The notes under the pieces were generated by a model, which was given only the letters and a program-made list of their open reading frames with translations, searched no databases and was not told the origin of the DNA. 63,061 nt of DNA from contig NZ_FLQX01000119.1 in the NCBI RefSeq assembly GCF_900089955.1, forward strand, positions 1 through 63,061. The letters run 5' to 3'. Of this stretch, positions 28,769 through 38,258 are shown piece after piece (position 1 is the first letter of the stretch; every line of letters starts with the position of its first letter). Position numbers and translations under genes: made by a program. This DNA is from Candidatus Accumulibacter aalborgensis (lineage in GTDB: Bacteria; Pseudomonadota; Gammaproteobacteria; Burkholderiales; Rhodocyclaceae).

Positions 28769-30568
28769 ATGAAGATGAGTGAATATTTTGCCCCCGTGCG
28801 CGACATGCATTTTGTCATCAAGGAACTCGCCGGGCTGGAACAGGTGGCGGAACTGCCGGGTTACGAAGACGCGAGCGCCGATCTCGTCGATGCCGTTCTC
28901 GAAGAAGCGGCAAAGTTCGCGGGTGGCGTCCTGTCACCGCTCAACTGGCCGGGCGACCAGGAAGGCGCGCGCTGGCATGACAAGGCGGTGACCATGCCGG
29001 CGGGTTTCAAGGAAGCGTACAAGCTGTTCGCCGACAGTGGCTGGACGGCACTGGCCGCCGAGCCGGAATGGGGTGGGCAGGGACTGCCCAAGGTGGTGGC
29101 GGCCGCCGTCGCCGAGATGTGGAAATCGGCCAATCACTCGTTTTCGCTCTGTCCCCTGCTGACCGCCGGCGCCATCGAGGCGCTGGTTCTCACCGGCTCC
29201 GACGAATTGAAGGCGACCTACCTCGAAAAAATGGTCAGCGGGGAATGGACCGGGACGATGAACCTCACCGAGCCGAGCGCTGGCTCCGACCTGGCCGCCG
29301 TGCGCACCCGTGCCGAGCCACAGGCCGACGGCAGCTATCTCGTTTTCGGGCAAAAGATATTCATCACCTACGGTGACCATGACATGGCGGAGAACATCAT
29401 CCACCTGGTGCTGGCCCGAACGCCGACCGCGCCCGAGGGCGTCAAGGGCATTTCGCTGTTCGTCGTGCCGAAGTTCATGGTCAACGACGACGGCAGCCTC
29501 GGTGCCCGTAATGATGCCTGGTGCGTGTCGATCGAGCACAAGCTCGGCATCCACGCCAGCCCGACCGCGATCATGGCCTTTGGCGACCACAGCGGCGCGG
29601 TCGGCTACCTGGTAGGCGAAGAGAATCGCGGCATCGAGTACATGTTCATCATGATGAACGCGGCCCGCTTCGGTGTCGGACTGGAGGGGGTTGCCGTTTG
29701 CGAGCGGGCCTATCAGCGGGCGCGTGACTACGCGCGCGATCGCATTCAGTGCACCGACATCGGCGTCCGTGGGGGGCCGAAAGTGGCGATCATTCACCAT
29801 CCCGATGTGCGCCGCATGCTGATGACCATGCGCTCCTACGCCGAAGCGACACGCGCGCTGGCCTACGTGGTGGCGGCCGCGCACGATGCCGCCATGCGCC
29901 ATGCGGATGCCGCGGTGCGCCAGCGCAATCAGGCCTTCGTCGATCTGATGATCCCGGTGGTCAAGGGCTGGAGCACCGAATCCGGCGTCACCATGGCCTC
30001 GCTCGGCGTTCAGGTGCATGGCGGCATGGGTTACGTCGAGGAAACCGGCGCCGCGCAGCACCTGCGTGACGCGCAGATCTCGACGATCTACGAGGGCACC
30101 ACCGGCATACAGGCCAATGATCTGATCGGTCGCAAGATCGCGCGCGAAGGCGGCACAACGCTGAATTCGGTGATCGACATGATGCGCGCCCTTGACGCTG
30201 AACTGGCCAGCCAGGGCGGCGGTCATTTTGCTGCCATTCGCCGCCGCTTGGCGGCCGCAGTCGATGCGCTGGCCGCCGCCGGCGACTGGCTGGTCGCCAC
30301 CTATCGCAGCGACGTGCGTGCCGCCTCGGCTGGTGCCGTCCCCTTCCTGAAGCTCCTCGGCATAGTCGCCGGTGGCTGGCAGATGGCGCGCGCCGCGCTC
30401 ATCGCGCAAGCGAAGATCGATGGCGGTGACCATGATCCGTTCTTTACAGCGAAGATCATCACTACCCGCTTCTACGCCGATCACGTGCTCTGCGAAGCCG
30501 CCGCTTTGGCGAGCAGCGTGACCGATGGCGCCGAAGGCGTGATGGCGCTGCCTGACGAAATGTTCTGA
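28769..30568 (+). CDS. acyl-CoA dehydrogenase (FadE-like, long form)
   Basis: A 599-residue flavoenzyme performing the first oxidation step of fatty-acyl-CoA breakdown. Domains in order are an N-terminal helical domain, a beta domain (TMNLTEPSAGSDLAAVRTRAE, FITYGDHD) and a C-terminal helical domain with LGVQVHGGMGYVEETGAAQ and the catalytic-base region IYEGTTGIQANDL. An extra C-terminal acyl-CoA-dehydrogenase domain of ~130 residues follows. A preceding GGAGAG serves as ribosome site. Electrons would go to the EtfBA encoded upstream. Substrate chain length cannot be told. Confidence 0.94.
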   Translation: MKMSEYFAPVRDMHFVIKELAGLEQVAELPGYEDASADLVDAVLEEAAKFAGGVLSPLNWPGDQEGARWHDKAVTMPAGFKEAYKLFADSGWTALAAEPEWGGQGLPKVVAAAVAEMWKSANHSFSLCPLLTAGAIEALVLTGSDELKATYLEKMVSGEWTGTMNLTEPSAGSDLAAVRTRAEPQADGSYLVFGQKIFITYGDHDMAENIIHLVLARTPTAPEGVKGISLFVVPKFMVNDDGSLGARNDAWCVSIEHKLGIHASPTAIMAFGDHSGAVGYLVGEENRGIEYMFIMMNAARFGVGLEGVAVCERAYQRARDYARDRIQCTDIGVRGGPKVAIIHHPDVRRMLMTMRSYAEATRALAYVVAAAHDAAMRHADAAVRQRNQAFVDLMIPVVKGWSTESGVTMASLGVQVHGGMGYVEETGAAQHLRDAQISTIYEGTTGIQANDLIGRKIAREGGTTLNSVIDMMRALDAELASQGGGHFAAIRRRLAAAVDALAAAGDWLVATYRSDVRAASAGAVPFLKLLGIVAGGWQMARAALIAQAKIDGGDHDPFFTAKIITTRFYADHVLCEAAALASSVTDGAEGVMALPDEMF

Positions 30569-30668
30569 GCGCGGCAGCCGGCAGCGCCGGTGGCCGAGTT
30601 GTGGCTCGACCACCGGCCTCTGCGCCGTGCCTACGGGCAAGGTCACGCGCTGGATCAGCATCAGCCCC

Positions 30669-30718
30669 AACGGTCATGACTTTTCAAGACTCCCCCGATA
30701 GTGAAAGTCATGACCGTT
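30669..30718. terminator. strong hairpin after the acyl-CoA dehydrogenase gene
   Basis: AACGGTCATGACTTTTC (30669-30685) and GAAAGTCATGACCGTT (30703-30718) pair over 16 bp with a single bulged base and a 17-nt loop. It is not followed by a clear T-run, so it may act as an mRNA-stabilising or attenuating hairpin, or be a repeat-element end. Confidence 0.55.
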
Positions 30719-30732
30719 TCCCTCACCCCCGA

Positions 30733-30760
30733 CCCCTCTCCCGCGCAGGCGGGCGAGGGG
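30733..30760. repeat. GC-rich palindromic intergenic repeat
   Basis: CCCCTCTCCCGC and GCGGGCGAGGGG form a 12-bp stem with one mismatch and a 4-nt loop. The flanking 'CCCTCACCCCCGACCCCTCTC' type of sequence is a widespread intergenic motif in proteobacterial genomes. Confidence 0.6.
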
Positions 30761-30813
30761 AGATTTGTGAGTCGCTCGTGCGACTTTCATGGTAACAAGA
30801 ACAGGAAGCGCCC

Positions 30814-31221
30814 ATGCACAGCCCACGCAAACTCGTCCAGACCAGCCTGATCCCCATCCGCTGGGGTGACATGGACGCCTACGGACACGTCAACAACACG
30901 ATCTATTTCCGTTACATGGAGCAGTGCCGCGTCGAATACCTCGAAGCACTGGGCTTCAAGGTCATGCCGCACGGCACGGCGCCGGTGATCATCAATGCCG
31001 CCTGCACCTTCCTGGTGCCGCTCAACTATCCCGGCGTCGTCGAGGTCAGGATGTTCTGCGGGCACCCTGGCCGCAGCAGCGTCCAGACGCATTTCGAGCT
31101 TCGCCTGCACGACGACGATACCCTCTATGCGACCGGCGATGCGAAAATCGTCTGGATGGACGTGGACAGCGGCAAGTCGGTGCCGATTCCCGACACCCTG
31201 CGCGTCGAGTTGACGAACTGA
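30814..31221 (+). CDS. acyl-CoA thioesterase (hot-dog fold, 4HBT family)
   Basis: A 135-residue thioesterase. The motif IRWGDMDAYGHVNNTIYFRYMEQCR contains the catalytic Asp of the 4-hydroxybenzoyl-CoA thioesterase family, and the rest is the expected five-strand hot-dog pattern. It hydrolyses short or medium acyl-CoAs. It is 15 bp upstream of the acetoacetyl-CoA synthetase gene and so shares its transcript. Confidence 0.88.
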   Translation: MHSPRKLVQTSLIPIRWGDMDAYGHVNNTIYFRYMEQCRVEYLEALGFKVMPHGTAPVIINAACTFLVPLNYPGVVEVRMFCGHPGRSSVQTHFELRLHDDDTLYATGDAKIVWMDVDSGKSVPIPDTLRVELTN

Positions 31222-31236
31222 CCAGGGACGAGGGGG

Positions 31237-33207
31237 ATGGAGCCACTCTGGCGCCCGAGCGCCGAACGTATCGCTGCCGCCAGGCTGAGCGCCTTCATGA
31301 CTGCCGTCAACCGCCGCTGGCACGTCGACTGCTCTGATTACACTGCTCTCTGGCGCTGGTCGGTTGCCCAGCCTGAGGCCTTCTGGACCTCGGTATGGGA
31401 TCAATGCGCAGTGCTTGGCGAGCGCGGCGATCGCGTGCTCGAGAACGGTGACCGGATGCCCGGCGCGCGCTGGTTCCCGCAAGCCCGAATCAATTACGCA
31501 CAGAACCTGCTCCGCCGCGACGATGACGCCGACGCGCTCGTCTTCTGGGGCGAAGCGAAGGTCAAACGCCGCCTGTCGAACCGTGAGCTTTACGCGCAAG
31601 TCTCGCGCTGTGCGCAGGCGCTGCGGGGAGCGGGTGTCGTTGCCGGAGATCGGGTCGCCGCCTATCTGCCGAACATGCCCGAGGCGCTGATCGCGATGCT
31701 CGCCACGGCCTCGCTCGGCGCCATCTGGTCGTCAGCATCGCCGGACTTCGGCGTCCAGGGTGTCCTTGACCGTTTCGGGCAGATCGAAGCCAAGGTCCTG
31801 GTCTGCGTTGACGCCTACTGGTACAACGGCAGGCCGGTCGACTGCCTGGCCAGGAACGCCGAAGTCGCCGCGCGAATGCCCTCGCTGGCACGCACGGTCG
31901 TCGTCTCGTACCTCGACGAGGTGCCCGATGTGTCGGCCATCCGAAATGGCCTGCGCTGGGCGGACTTCATCGCGCCATTTGCTGCCGGTGAAATCGAATT
32001 TGCGGCCTTGCCCTTCGATCACCCGCTGTTCATCATGTTCTCGTCGGGTACCACCGGCGTTCCCAAGTGCATCGTCCACTGTCACGGCGGCGCCCTGCTG
32101 CAGCACCTGAAGGAACATCAGTTGCACGGCGACGTCAGGCCAAACGACCGCCTCTTCTACTTCACCACCTGTGGCTGGATGATGTGGAACTGGCTGGTCT
32201 CGGGTCTCGCTTCGCAAGCCACGCTGCTGCTCTACGACGGTTCCCCGTTCGTGCAGACTCCCGCGGGCCAGGCTGGAACGATCCTCTTCGACTATGCCGA
32301 AGCCGAGCACATGACGCACTTCGGGACCTCGGCCAAGTTCATCGACGCCATCGCCAAGGCCGGCTTGAAGCCCCGCGAGACGCACCGACTGGAAGCGCTG
32401 CGGACGATGTTTTCGACCGGCAGCCCACTGGCGCCGGAGAGCTTCGACTACGTCTATCGCGACCTCAAGGTGGACGTGTTGCTGGCCTCGATCTCCGGCG
32501 GTACCGACATACTGTCGTGCTTTGCCCTCGGCAATCCGATCCTGCCTGTGTACCGCGGCGAACTGCAATGCCGTGGTCTGGGTATGGCGGTCAATGTCTT
32601 CGACGACGAAGGCCAGCCGATTCCGGCCGGCCGCGGCGAGCGCGGTGAGCTGGTATGCACCGCACCTTTCCCGGCGATGCCGATCGGTTTCTGGAACGAT
32701 GCCGACGGCGCCAAATACCACGCCGCCTATTTCGATCGCTTCGCCAGCGTCTGGTGCCACGGCGATTTCGTCGAACTCACCGCCCATGACGGGATGATCA
32801 TCCACGGCCGCTCGGACGCGGTGCTCAACCCCGGCGGCGTGCGCATCGGAACGGCCGAGATCTACCGCCAGGTCGAGCAATTGCCCGAAGTCGTCGAGTC
32901 GCTGGTCATCGGTCAGGAGTGGGAGAACGACGTACGCGTCGTCCTGTTCGTCAAACTGCGAGACGACATGGTCCTCGACGAGTTGCTGATCAGCCGCATC
33001 AAGCAGCAGGTACGCGACAACGCCACGCCTCGCCATGTTCCGGCCAGGGTGCTGCAGGTCGCCGACATCCCGCGTACTAAGAGTGGCAAGATCGTCGAAC
33101 TCGCCGTGCGCAACGTGGTTCATGGCCGCGTGGTGAAAAACGTCGAAGCGCTGGCCAACCCGGAGGCGCTGGATTTGTTCCGCGATCGGGTTGAGCTGCT
33201 GAGCTGA
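31237..33207 (+). CDS. aacS: acetoacetyl-CoA synthetase
   Basis: A 656-residue ANL-superfamily ligase. An N-terminal ACAS extension ([19 protein letters not shown]) is followed by the adenylation P-loop [12 protein letters not shown], the TTCGWMMWN segment typical of acetoacetate-CoA ligases, the hinge [16 protein letters not shown] and the catalytic lysine in RTKSGK near the C-terminus. It activates acetoacetate for re-entry into central metabolism, which fits with neighbouring fatty-acid genes and with polyhydroxybutyrate turnover (inference). Confidence 0.92.
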   Translation: MEPLWRPSAERIAAARLSAFMTAVNRRWHVDCSDYTALWRWSVAQPEAFWTSVWDQCAVLGERGDRVLENGDRMPGARWFPQARINYAQNLLRRDDDADALVFWGEAKVKRRLSNRELYAQVSRCAQALRGAGVVAGDRVAAYLPNMPEALIAMLATASLGAIWSSASPDFGVQGVLDRFGQIEAKVLVCVDAYWYNGRPVDCLARNAEVAARMPSLARTVVVSYLDEVPDVSAIRNGLRWADFIAPFAAGEIEFAALPFDHPLFIMFSSGTTGVPKCIVHCHGGALLQHLKEHQLHGDVRPNDRLFYFTTCGWMMWNWLVSGLASQATLLLYDGSPFVQTPAGQAGTILFDYAEAEHMTHFGTSAKFIDAIAKAGLKPRETHRLEALRTMFSTGSPLAPESFDYVYRDLKVDVLLASISGGTDILSCFALGNPILPVYRGELQCRGLGMAVNVFDDEGQPIPAGRGERGELVCTAPFPAMPIGFWNDADGAKYHAAYFDRFASVWCHGDFVELTAHDGMIIHGRSDAVLNPGGVRIGTAEIYRQVEQLPEVVESLVIGQEWENDVRVVLFVKLRDDMVLDELLISRIKQQVRDNATPRHVPARVLQVADIPRTKSGKIVELAVRNVVHGRVVKNVEALANPEALDLFRDRVELLS

Positions 33208-33323
33208 AGCTCGGGGCCTCGTCGAGGAACCAGTGGCAGTTCGCGTCGTCGCGCACCACGCCGGGTAGCTGAACAAGGGACAGGAGGATGGCGAGGGTTG
33301 GTCGGTGCGGGTAGAATGGCCGC

Positions 33324-34448
33324 ATGAACGCAGCTAACGACCTCATGCAAGACCATATCCACAGCCTGTGGAGCGAGATTATTGAGAGCATCAAGCAGGA
33401 ATATCTCTCCGAAGACCAGTCGTATCCGTGGATCCTGGGTTTCTCGGGTGGTAAGGATTCAACCGTTGTTGCCCATGCGGTCTTCGACGCCTTGCTCTCC
33501 CTTGCTCCGTCAAGGCGCACGCGCGAAGTCCACGTTGTCTCAAATGACACCCTGGTCGAGAGTCCACTGGTTGCTGCTCACCTACATCGAACTCAGGCGG
33601 CATTACGCAACGCTGCCAAGAGCTGGTGCCTTCCAGTCACCATAGCAACCACACGTCCGCCAATCGAGAAGACCTTTTGGACTCTACTGATAGGAAAAGG
33701 ATATCCTAGCCCGAACCAGACGATGCGCTGGTGCACCGACCGGCTGAAGATCCAACCGACAAGCCAATACATCCTCGACAGAGTGTGCGCCAAAGGGGCC
33801 GCGATCATTGTCCTCGGCGTTCGACGAGATGAGAGTGAGACTCGCCGCATCAACGTGAATAGGCGGAAAAACCTCCACCAATCGAACCTCTCACCTCATT
33901 CAGAATTGCCAGGAGCCTTTGTCTATCGACCTATCGTCGAGATGACCACCGATGATGTTTGGGACGCCATCGCGACCTTCCCGCCACCTTGGGGCGGAAG
34001 CCACACCGGACTGATCCAGCTCTATCGCGATGCCGAGGGCGGCGAATGCCCCGTCGTCCTGAGCAAAGCGGAAGCCCCCGGTTGCGGTACGGCATCTAGC
34101 CGCTTTGGTTGCTGGACGTGCACTGTGGTGGAAAAAGACAGAAGCCTGCAAGGTTTCGTCGATTCGGGTAACCGCGAGTACAAGCCATTGATCGACTTTC
34201 GAGATTGGCTCAAGGAAATACGGAATAACCCAAACTATCGCAGCGTTGAGCGACGGAACGGGAAGATCCAATTTGATGCTCTGGGCAAGCACATCCCCGG
34301 TCCCTTTACGATACAGGCGAGGAGAATGATTCTTGAAAAACTTCTTGAAACCCAAGAGGCATACGGCGGCGACCCACTTATTAGCAACGATGAGATTGAC
34401 CTCATAAAGGCCATCTGGGCTCAAGATCTCTCCAAGAAATCGCAATAA
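33324..34448 (+). CDS. dndC: DNA phosphorothioation sulfurtransferase DndC
   Basis: A 374-residue PAPS-reductase-like protein. The PP-loop FSGGKDST is at residues 40-47, GVRRDESETRR near 165-175, and four cysteines that could hold a [4Fe-4S] cluster are at 137 (MRWC), 254, 263 and 266 (CGTASSRFGCWTC). In phosphorothioation systems DndC activates the DNA backbone and transfers sulfur delivered by a cysteine desulfurase. It is the first gene of a tight six-gene operon. It is shorter than many DndC proteins because the C-terminal region is reduced. GC content is lower than in the flanking metabolic genes. The start has little ribosome-site match. Confidence 0.88.
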   Translation: MNAANDLMQDHIHSLWSEIIESIKQEYLSEDQSYPWILGFSGGKDSTVVAHAVFDALLSLAPSRRTREVHVVSNDTLVESPLVAAHLHRTQAALRNAAKSWCLPVTIATTRPPIEKTFWTLLIGKGYPSPNQTMRWCTDRLKIQPTSQYILDRVCAKGAAIIVLGVRRDESETRRINVNRRKNLHQSNLSPHSELPGAFVYRPIVEMTTDDVWDAIATFPPPWGGSHTGLIQLYRDAEGGECPVVLSKAEAPGCGTASSRFGCWTCTVVEKDRSLQGFVDSGNREYKPLIDFRDWLKEIRNNPNYRSVERRNGKIQFDALGKHIPGPFTIQARRMILEKLLETQEAYGGDPLISNDEIDLIKAIWAQDLSKKSQ

Positions 34449-34460
34449 ACAAGGACAATA

Positions 34461-34658
34461 ATGGATAGTTATCTGAGCGATTTGCCTCTCTGGTCTGACC
34501 CAGAGGCAAAAACAATTCTCGCCGAGCTTTGCGAAAAGCACAGGGTGCCCATGCAGGTTCTAGAAGATTTGGTTTCGATCCAACGCGAGCGACAAAGCCA
34601 AGAGCGAGCTGATGGCGTCTATCAGGCCATAACGGAAGCCCTGGATCAGATGGAATAA
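34461..34658 (+). CDS. small protein of the phosphorothioation operon
   Basis: A 65-residue acidic, helical protein (LPLWSDPEAKTILAELCEKH, then LEDLVSIQRERQSQERA) lying 12 bp after dndC and 8 bp before dndD. Small proteins of this kind occur next to dnd genes and are annotated in some genomes as 'DNA modification system-associated small protein'; no biochemical role is known to me. The very tight spacing argues that it is a real component. Confidence 0.75.
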   Translation: MDSYLSDLPLWSDPEAKTILAELCEKHRVPMQVLEDLVSIQRERQSQERADGVYQAITEALDQME

Positions 34659-34666
34659 AGTATGCC

Positions 34667-36727
34667 ATGTGGATATCCAAACTCGAACTGACGAATTTCA
34701 AGAGCTTTACCTTTCAAACCTTTACCTTCCCACGGCCAGAAAATGCCGCAAACCTGATCCTTATCGGAGGCATGAATGGTTTTGGTAAGACAACACTTCT
34801 GGAAGCTCTTTACCTTTGCTTGTACGGACCGGACGCAATGCCGCATCTCGCCCGCGCCGGTCTCAAGCCCACCGAAGAGCGCAAGGGGTACCCTACCTTT
34901 CTGGAACGGGCGCTGAACGGTCAGGCGATCGGCTTAGGGCGCGACAGTATGAGCGTGAAAATAGAGGCGCTCTCCCTCCCATCGGAAGGTTTTGAAATCA
35001 CCCGTCGCTGGTTTTTCACAAAGCGTGGCGATTGGAATGGCGAAACGGAGATTCTTCTACAAGAAATTTCCGGAGGAATCTCCAGGCCGATAGATTCCGC
35101 GCATTTGCCATTGCTGCTTGACCAGCGCTTTGTGCCCGCGCATCTGGCACCATTCTTCTTTTTTGATGGAGAAGAAGTCAAGACACTTGCTAATCGTAAC
35201 CGCATTGAGCAGATCAAGGCAGGAATGGAGGGACTCTTGGGCGTCGTTCTATTGCGCGGAGTTCAGAAGCGCCTGGAACAGTACCAAGCTAGTAATCGAT
35301 ATAGAAATGGCTGTTCCTCGGTAGACGAGCAGAAATATAAGGAGTTGGCCGAGAAGCTTGATCGTGATGAGCGGCAACTCGACGGGCTCAACGGCCAGCG
35401 GCAAGAGCTGGACCGCGAATTGGAAGCTGCCAAGGGAAAACGAGACGATCTGATGGGCCGGATCATGGCCCTAGGTGGAGGCAGTGGAGATATCGCAACC
35501 GCTGGCGATATCGTCCGCCAACAGGGTTTGGTGAAAGGCCAGCTAGTCGAGTGCGAGCGGCAAATGGAAGATGCATTGTCTGCGAAGTTGCCATTCCACT
35601 TAATTCACAAGGATTGTAGTGATCTATTAAAGGAGCAACTCCTCCAGGAAATCAAGCGACGCAAGTGGGACGCGCGAAGAGACAGTATGGAGCCCGAGAA
35701 GGAGCGCTTCATTACTTCCTTTTTCCAGGCTGCAGAACCCACTATTAATCCCGCATTAAGTGATGCTCAAATAGATGCCGTCTTGGGCCGACTTAACGTT
35801 GCTTGGGAGAGTTTGTTCTACCCGCCGCCGACCGCCTGCGCTCGAGTGATTATTCATGATTATCTGTCAGACGATAAGCGTGAAAGTGTTTTGGCGATGA
35901 TGGAAAGACTGCGCATCGGTGCGCAGGAAATTCGCGGCTTAGTTTTAAGGAGAGAAAGCCTTGAGCGCGAGTTGCGCGACCTAGAAAAACGATGGGCGAA
36001 GATAGACGGGGTGGATAGGGACGGGACACTTTCGCGGATCAATGAAGAGCTGGCCGGAGTAAGCGTCACTATCGATCAGAAGGAGCGTTTTCGAGGTGAT
36101 CTCGATCGCCAGATTAACTCGCTCGGTGCGACAATAGACCAGGACCGGGCGGTTTATTCGAGGATGCACGAGCAGATCGTCAAAGCCAGTCCGGCCAAGT
36201 CCAATATTTCGAAAGCCCAGCGCGTGAGGGAATTGGTCGATGAATTGACCCCTCGCTTGTATGCTTTAAAAACTCGGCAGTTGGGCGAGGCGATGACGAA
36301 AGCCTACAAACTGTTGGCTCATAAGTCACAGGTGGATCGGATAAAAATCGACGAAACTGGCGCTAGCCGTTTGCTGGCGAAGGATGGTACTGAGATAGTT
36401 TTTGACCGTTCGGCGGGCGAAAACCAGTTGTTCGCGACGGCGCTGCTGGCTGGGCTTGCTCAGGTCTCTGGCATTGATGCGCCCCTTGTCGTCGATACCC
36501 CTCTTGCTAGACTCGATAGTGCGCATCGGAAGAATATCCTCAATTTCTGGATCAACCAAAAGTGCAGACAAGTCATATTACTTGCCCAAGATGAAGAAAT
36601 TGACGGCGAAATGTTCAGAGTCATTGGAGGCGCAGTTTGCAAGAGCTACCTGCTTGAGCATAGCGATTTGGGCCGTGGAGTAGGGCGGGCGAAGGGCATT
36701 GAAAATCAATACTTCAAGGGGCGTTAA
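34667..36727 (+). CDS. dndD: DNA phosphorothioation ATPase DndD (SMC/Rad50-like)
   Basis: A 686-residue ABC-ATPase of the SMC/Rad50 type. Walker A GGMNGFGKTT is at residues 34-43. Two long coiled-coil arms (about 215-290 and 410-545) surround a hinge, and the C-terminal half-site carries DRSAGENQLFATALLAGLAQVSG (signature) and PLVVDTPLARLDS (Walker B plus D-loop). DndD is thought to open or nick DNA for sulfur insertion. It directly abuts the next gene, whose start codon follows its stop with no gap. Confidence 0.9.
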   Translation: MWISKLELTNFKSFTFQTFTFPRPENAANLILIGGMNGFGKTTLLEALYLCLYGPDAMPHLARAGLKPTEERKGYPTFLERALNGQAIGLGRDSMSVKIEALSLPSEGFEITRRWFFTKRGDWNGETEILLQEISGGISRPIDSAHLPLLLDQRFVPAHLAPFFFFDGEEVKTLANRNRIEQIKAGMEGLLGVVLLRGVQKRLEQYQASNRYRNGCSSVDEQKYKELAEKLDRDERQLDGLNGQRQELDRELEAAKGKRDDLMGRIMALGGGSGDIATAGDIVRQQGLVKGQLVECERQMEDALSAKLPFHLIHKDCSDLLKEQLLQEIKRRKWDARRDSMEPEKERFITSFFQAAEPTINPALSDAQIDAVLGRLNVAWESLFYPPPTACARVIIHDYLSDDKRESVLAMMERLRIGAQEIRGLVLRRESLERELRDLEKRWAKIDGVDRDGTLSRINEELAGVSVTIDQKERFRGDLDRQINSLGATIDQDRAVYSRMHEQIVKASPAKSNISKAQRVRELVDELTPRLYALKTRQLGEAMTKAYKLLAHKSQVDRIKIDETGASRLLAKDGTEIVFDRSAGENQLFATALLAGLAQVSGIDAPLVVDTPLARLDSAHRKNILNFWINQKCRQVILLAQDEEIDGEMFRVIGGAVCKSYLLEHSDLGRGVGRAKGIENQYFKGR

Positions 36728-38257
36728 GTGGCAGAATGGACCATTGAGAAGGCCTTGCTAGCCAACTTTGCGTCGTCATCGGAAGCGTATCGACAGACTG
36801 ACGAATTGCGGATAAAGCTCGGTTTCGCAGCACGCGCGCCTATCGCTCGCATGGCGATCGGCCGGTCACTTGGTGAAACCACGATGCCACCAAAGACTCC
36901 TGACATGCAGGGCAAGCCCATAAAGGGCGACACGCTATTTGGTGTGGACGAGCACTCACTTTGGATGGCCCTGATCGTCGCAAATTTCCGCGACCTGTTT
37001 CCGAAACTTCCGATTACTCTCCCAAATCTTCAGGACATGGTCGCAAGGCACTGGCATCGCGGCGTTGGCCTTCTAATATCGGACTGGGAGGAGGCAGGCG
37101 GCTATTCGAAGTTCGTCGAGATCCTGATCACTCGCAGGGCGACTTTGTCAGAAGACATTCCAGACTTCGAGGGAGCACCGGAGCGAGGCTCCGGCGAGGG
37201 CTGGGCAGGTCCGGAAGCGGTCGCCAAAGCCGTGCGTGTTGATCTGGGGAAAGAAGAGAATACTGATACATCCTTTGTATGGACGGTCAACGGTGTCGGA
37301 TACTCCCCGCACATCGCAGTCATGGGTCAGGCGGGTTCCGGGAAGACGCGCACGATGATTGATGCTATAAAACAGGTACACGCGCAGACAGGAGCCCCAG
37401 TTCTTCTGCTGGACATGGGCAAGGGAGACCTGGCGGAAAACGCTGATCTGGTCAGAGCACTTGACGCCCGCGTTCTTCAGGTTCCGCGCGACCCTCTTCC
37501 GTTGGACATGTTCCATGGATCGTCCCGCTCCGAGACAGAAGCGTCCGACGTGGTTCTTGGTTTTCGTGACTCATTGTCCAAAGTCATGCAAAGTCGGCCG
37601 GGCGCGGTACAGCTTGAGCACATAAGGGAAGCTCTCAAACCGTTATTCGCAAGAAATGAAAGGATATCGCTGGAGGACGTGAGGCACACGCTCAAAGATC
37701 ATTACGAAGATGGCGGCGTTCGGGTCGATTCTGTCATCTCGGCGATCAACGACCTCACCGAACGTATGATTTTTTCCCCGGAGTTGTCTCCGGCTGCATT
37801 CTTCTCAAAGTCCTGGATTATCATCTTTGCTCACGCGCGAGACACGGTCAAGAACTTGGCGGCCTACATGCTTTTAGACTCTTTGAATGGCTACATGAAG
37901 CGTCTCGATGAAGCTCCGCAGGACCAGCACGGCCACCGTGCTATCCGAATGGTCTTGTCGGTTGACGAGGCCCGGCATTTGCTGGCTTCGCGGCACAAAG
38001 CTCTCTCCGACAATATACGCCTTCACCGTTCGAAGGGTCTAGTCGTTTGCCTGGCTTCGCAGTCTCCCGACGATTACGACGGTGCGGGCGATGACTATCT
38101 GGAAAATATTGGCCTGCCTGTCTGCTTTAAGACAAATGCCGCATCCACAACAGTTCTGCAAAATATGTTCCGAGGAAAAATTAGTTTTTCCGGCTTGGGT
38201 ACGGGTGTTTGCATGACGATAAAAGACGGGCGGCCAATCAGGGTAAAAGCTTTCTAA
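36728..38257 (+). CDS. dndE: DndE domain fused to HerA/FtsK-like ATPase
   Basis: A 509-residue protein starting with GTG directly after the dndD stop. Residues 1-~135 resemble DndE: a ribbon-helix-helix-like start (LRIKLGFAARAPIARMAIGRSLGE), HSLWMALIVANFR and the typical RHWHRGVGLL. From ~160 it is a P-loop ATPase with Walker A GQAGSGKT (200-207), a Walker B-like LSVDEARHLL and the C-terminal VCLASQSPDDY stretch seen in HerA/FtsK-type DNA translocases. Ordinary DndE is ~110-130 residues and binds nicked DNA; here it is joined to a motor. This might replace the HerA-like DndH of restriction modules (inference). Confidence 0.8.
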   Translation: MAEWTIEKALLANFASSSEAYRQTDELRIKLGFAARAPIARMAIGRSLGETTMPPKTPDMQGKPIKGDTLFGVDEHSLWMALIVANFRDLFPKLPITLPNLQDMVARHWHRGVGLLISDWEEAGGYSKFVEILITRRATLSEDIPDFEGAPERGSGEGWAGPEAVAKAVRVDLGKEENTDTSFVWTVNGVGYSPHIAVMGQAGSGKTRTMIDAIKQVHAQTGAPVLLLDMGKGDLAENADLVRALDARVLQVPRDPLPLDMFHGSSRSETEASDVVLGFRDSLSKVMQSRPGAVQLEHIREALKPLFARNERISLEDVRHTLKDHYEDGGVRVDSVISAINDLTERMIFSPELSPAAFFSKSWIIIFAHARDTVKNLAAYMLLDSLNGYMKRLDEAPQDQHGHRAIRMVLSVDEARHLLASRHKALSDNIRLHRSKGLVVCLASQSPDDYDGAGDDYLENIGLPVCFKTNAASTTVLQNMFRGKISFSGLGTGVCMTIKDGRPIRVKAF

Positions 38258-38258
38258 A

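Noticed and set aside
28934..30670. 578-codon minus-strand frame over the acyl-CoA dehydrogenase gene
   Set aside because: Antisense shadow; the plus-strand product is complete with all family motifs.
33288..33314. possible 8-codon leader peptide before dndC (AGGAGG directly followed by ATG)
   Set aside because: The Shine-Dalgarno sequence abuts the ATG with no spacing and there is no attenuator-like structure.
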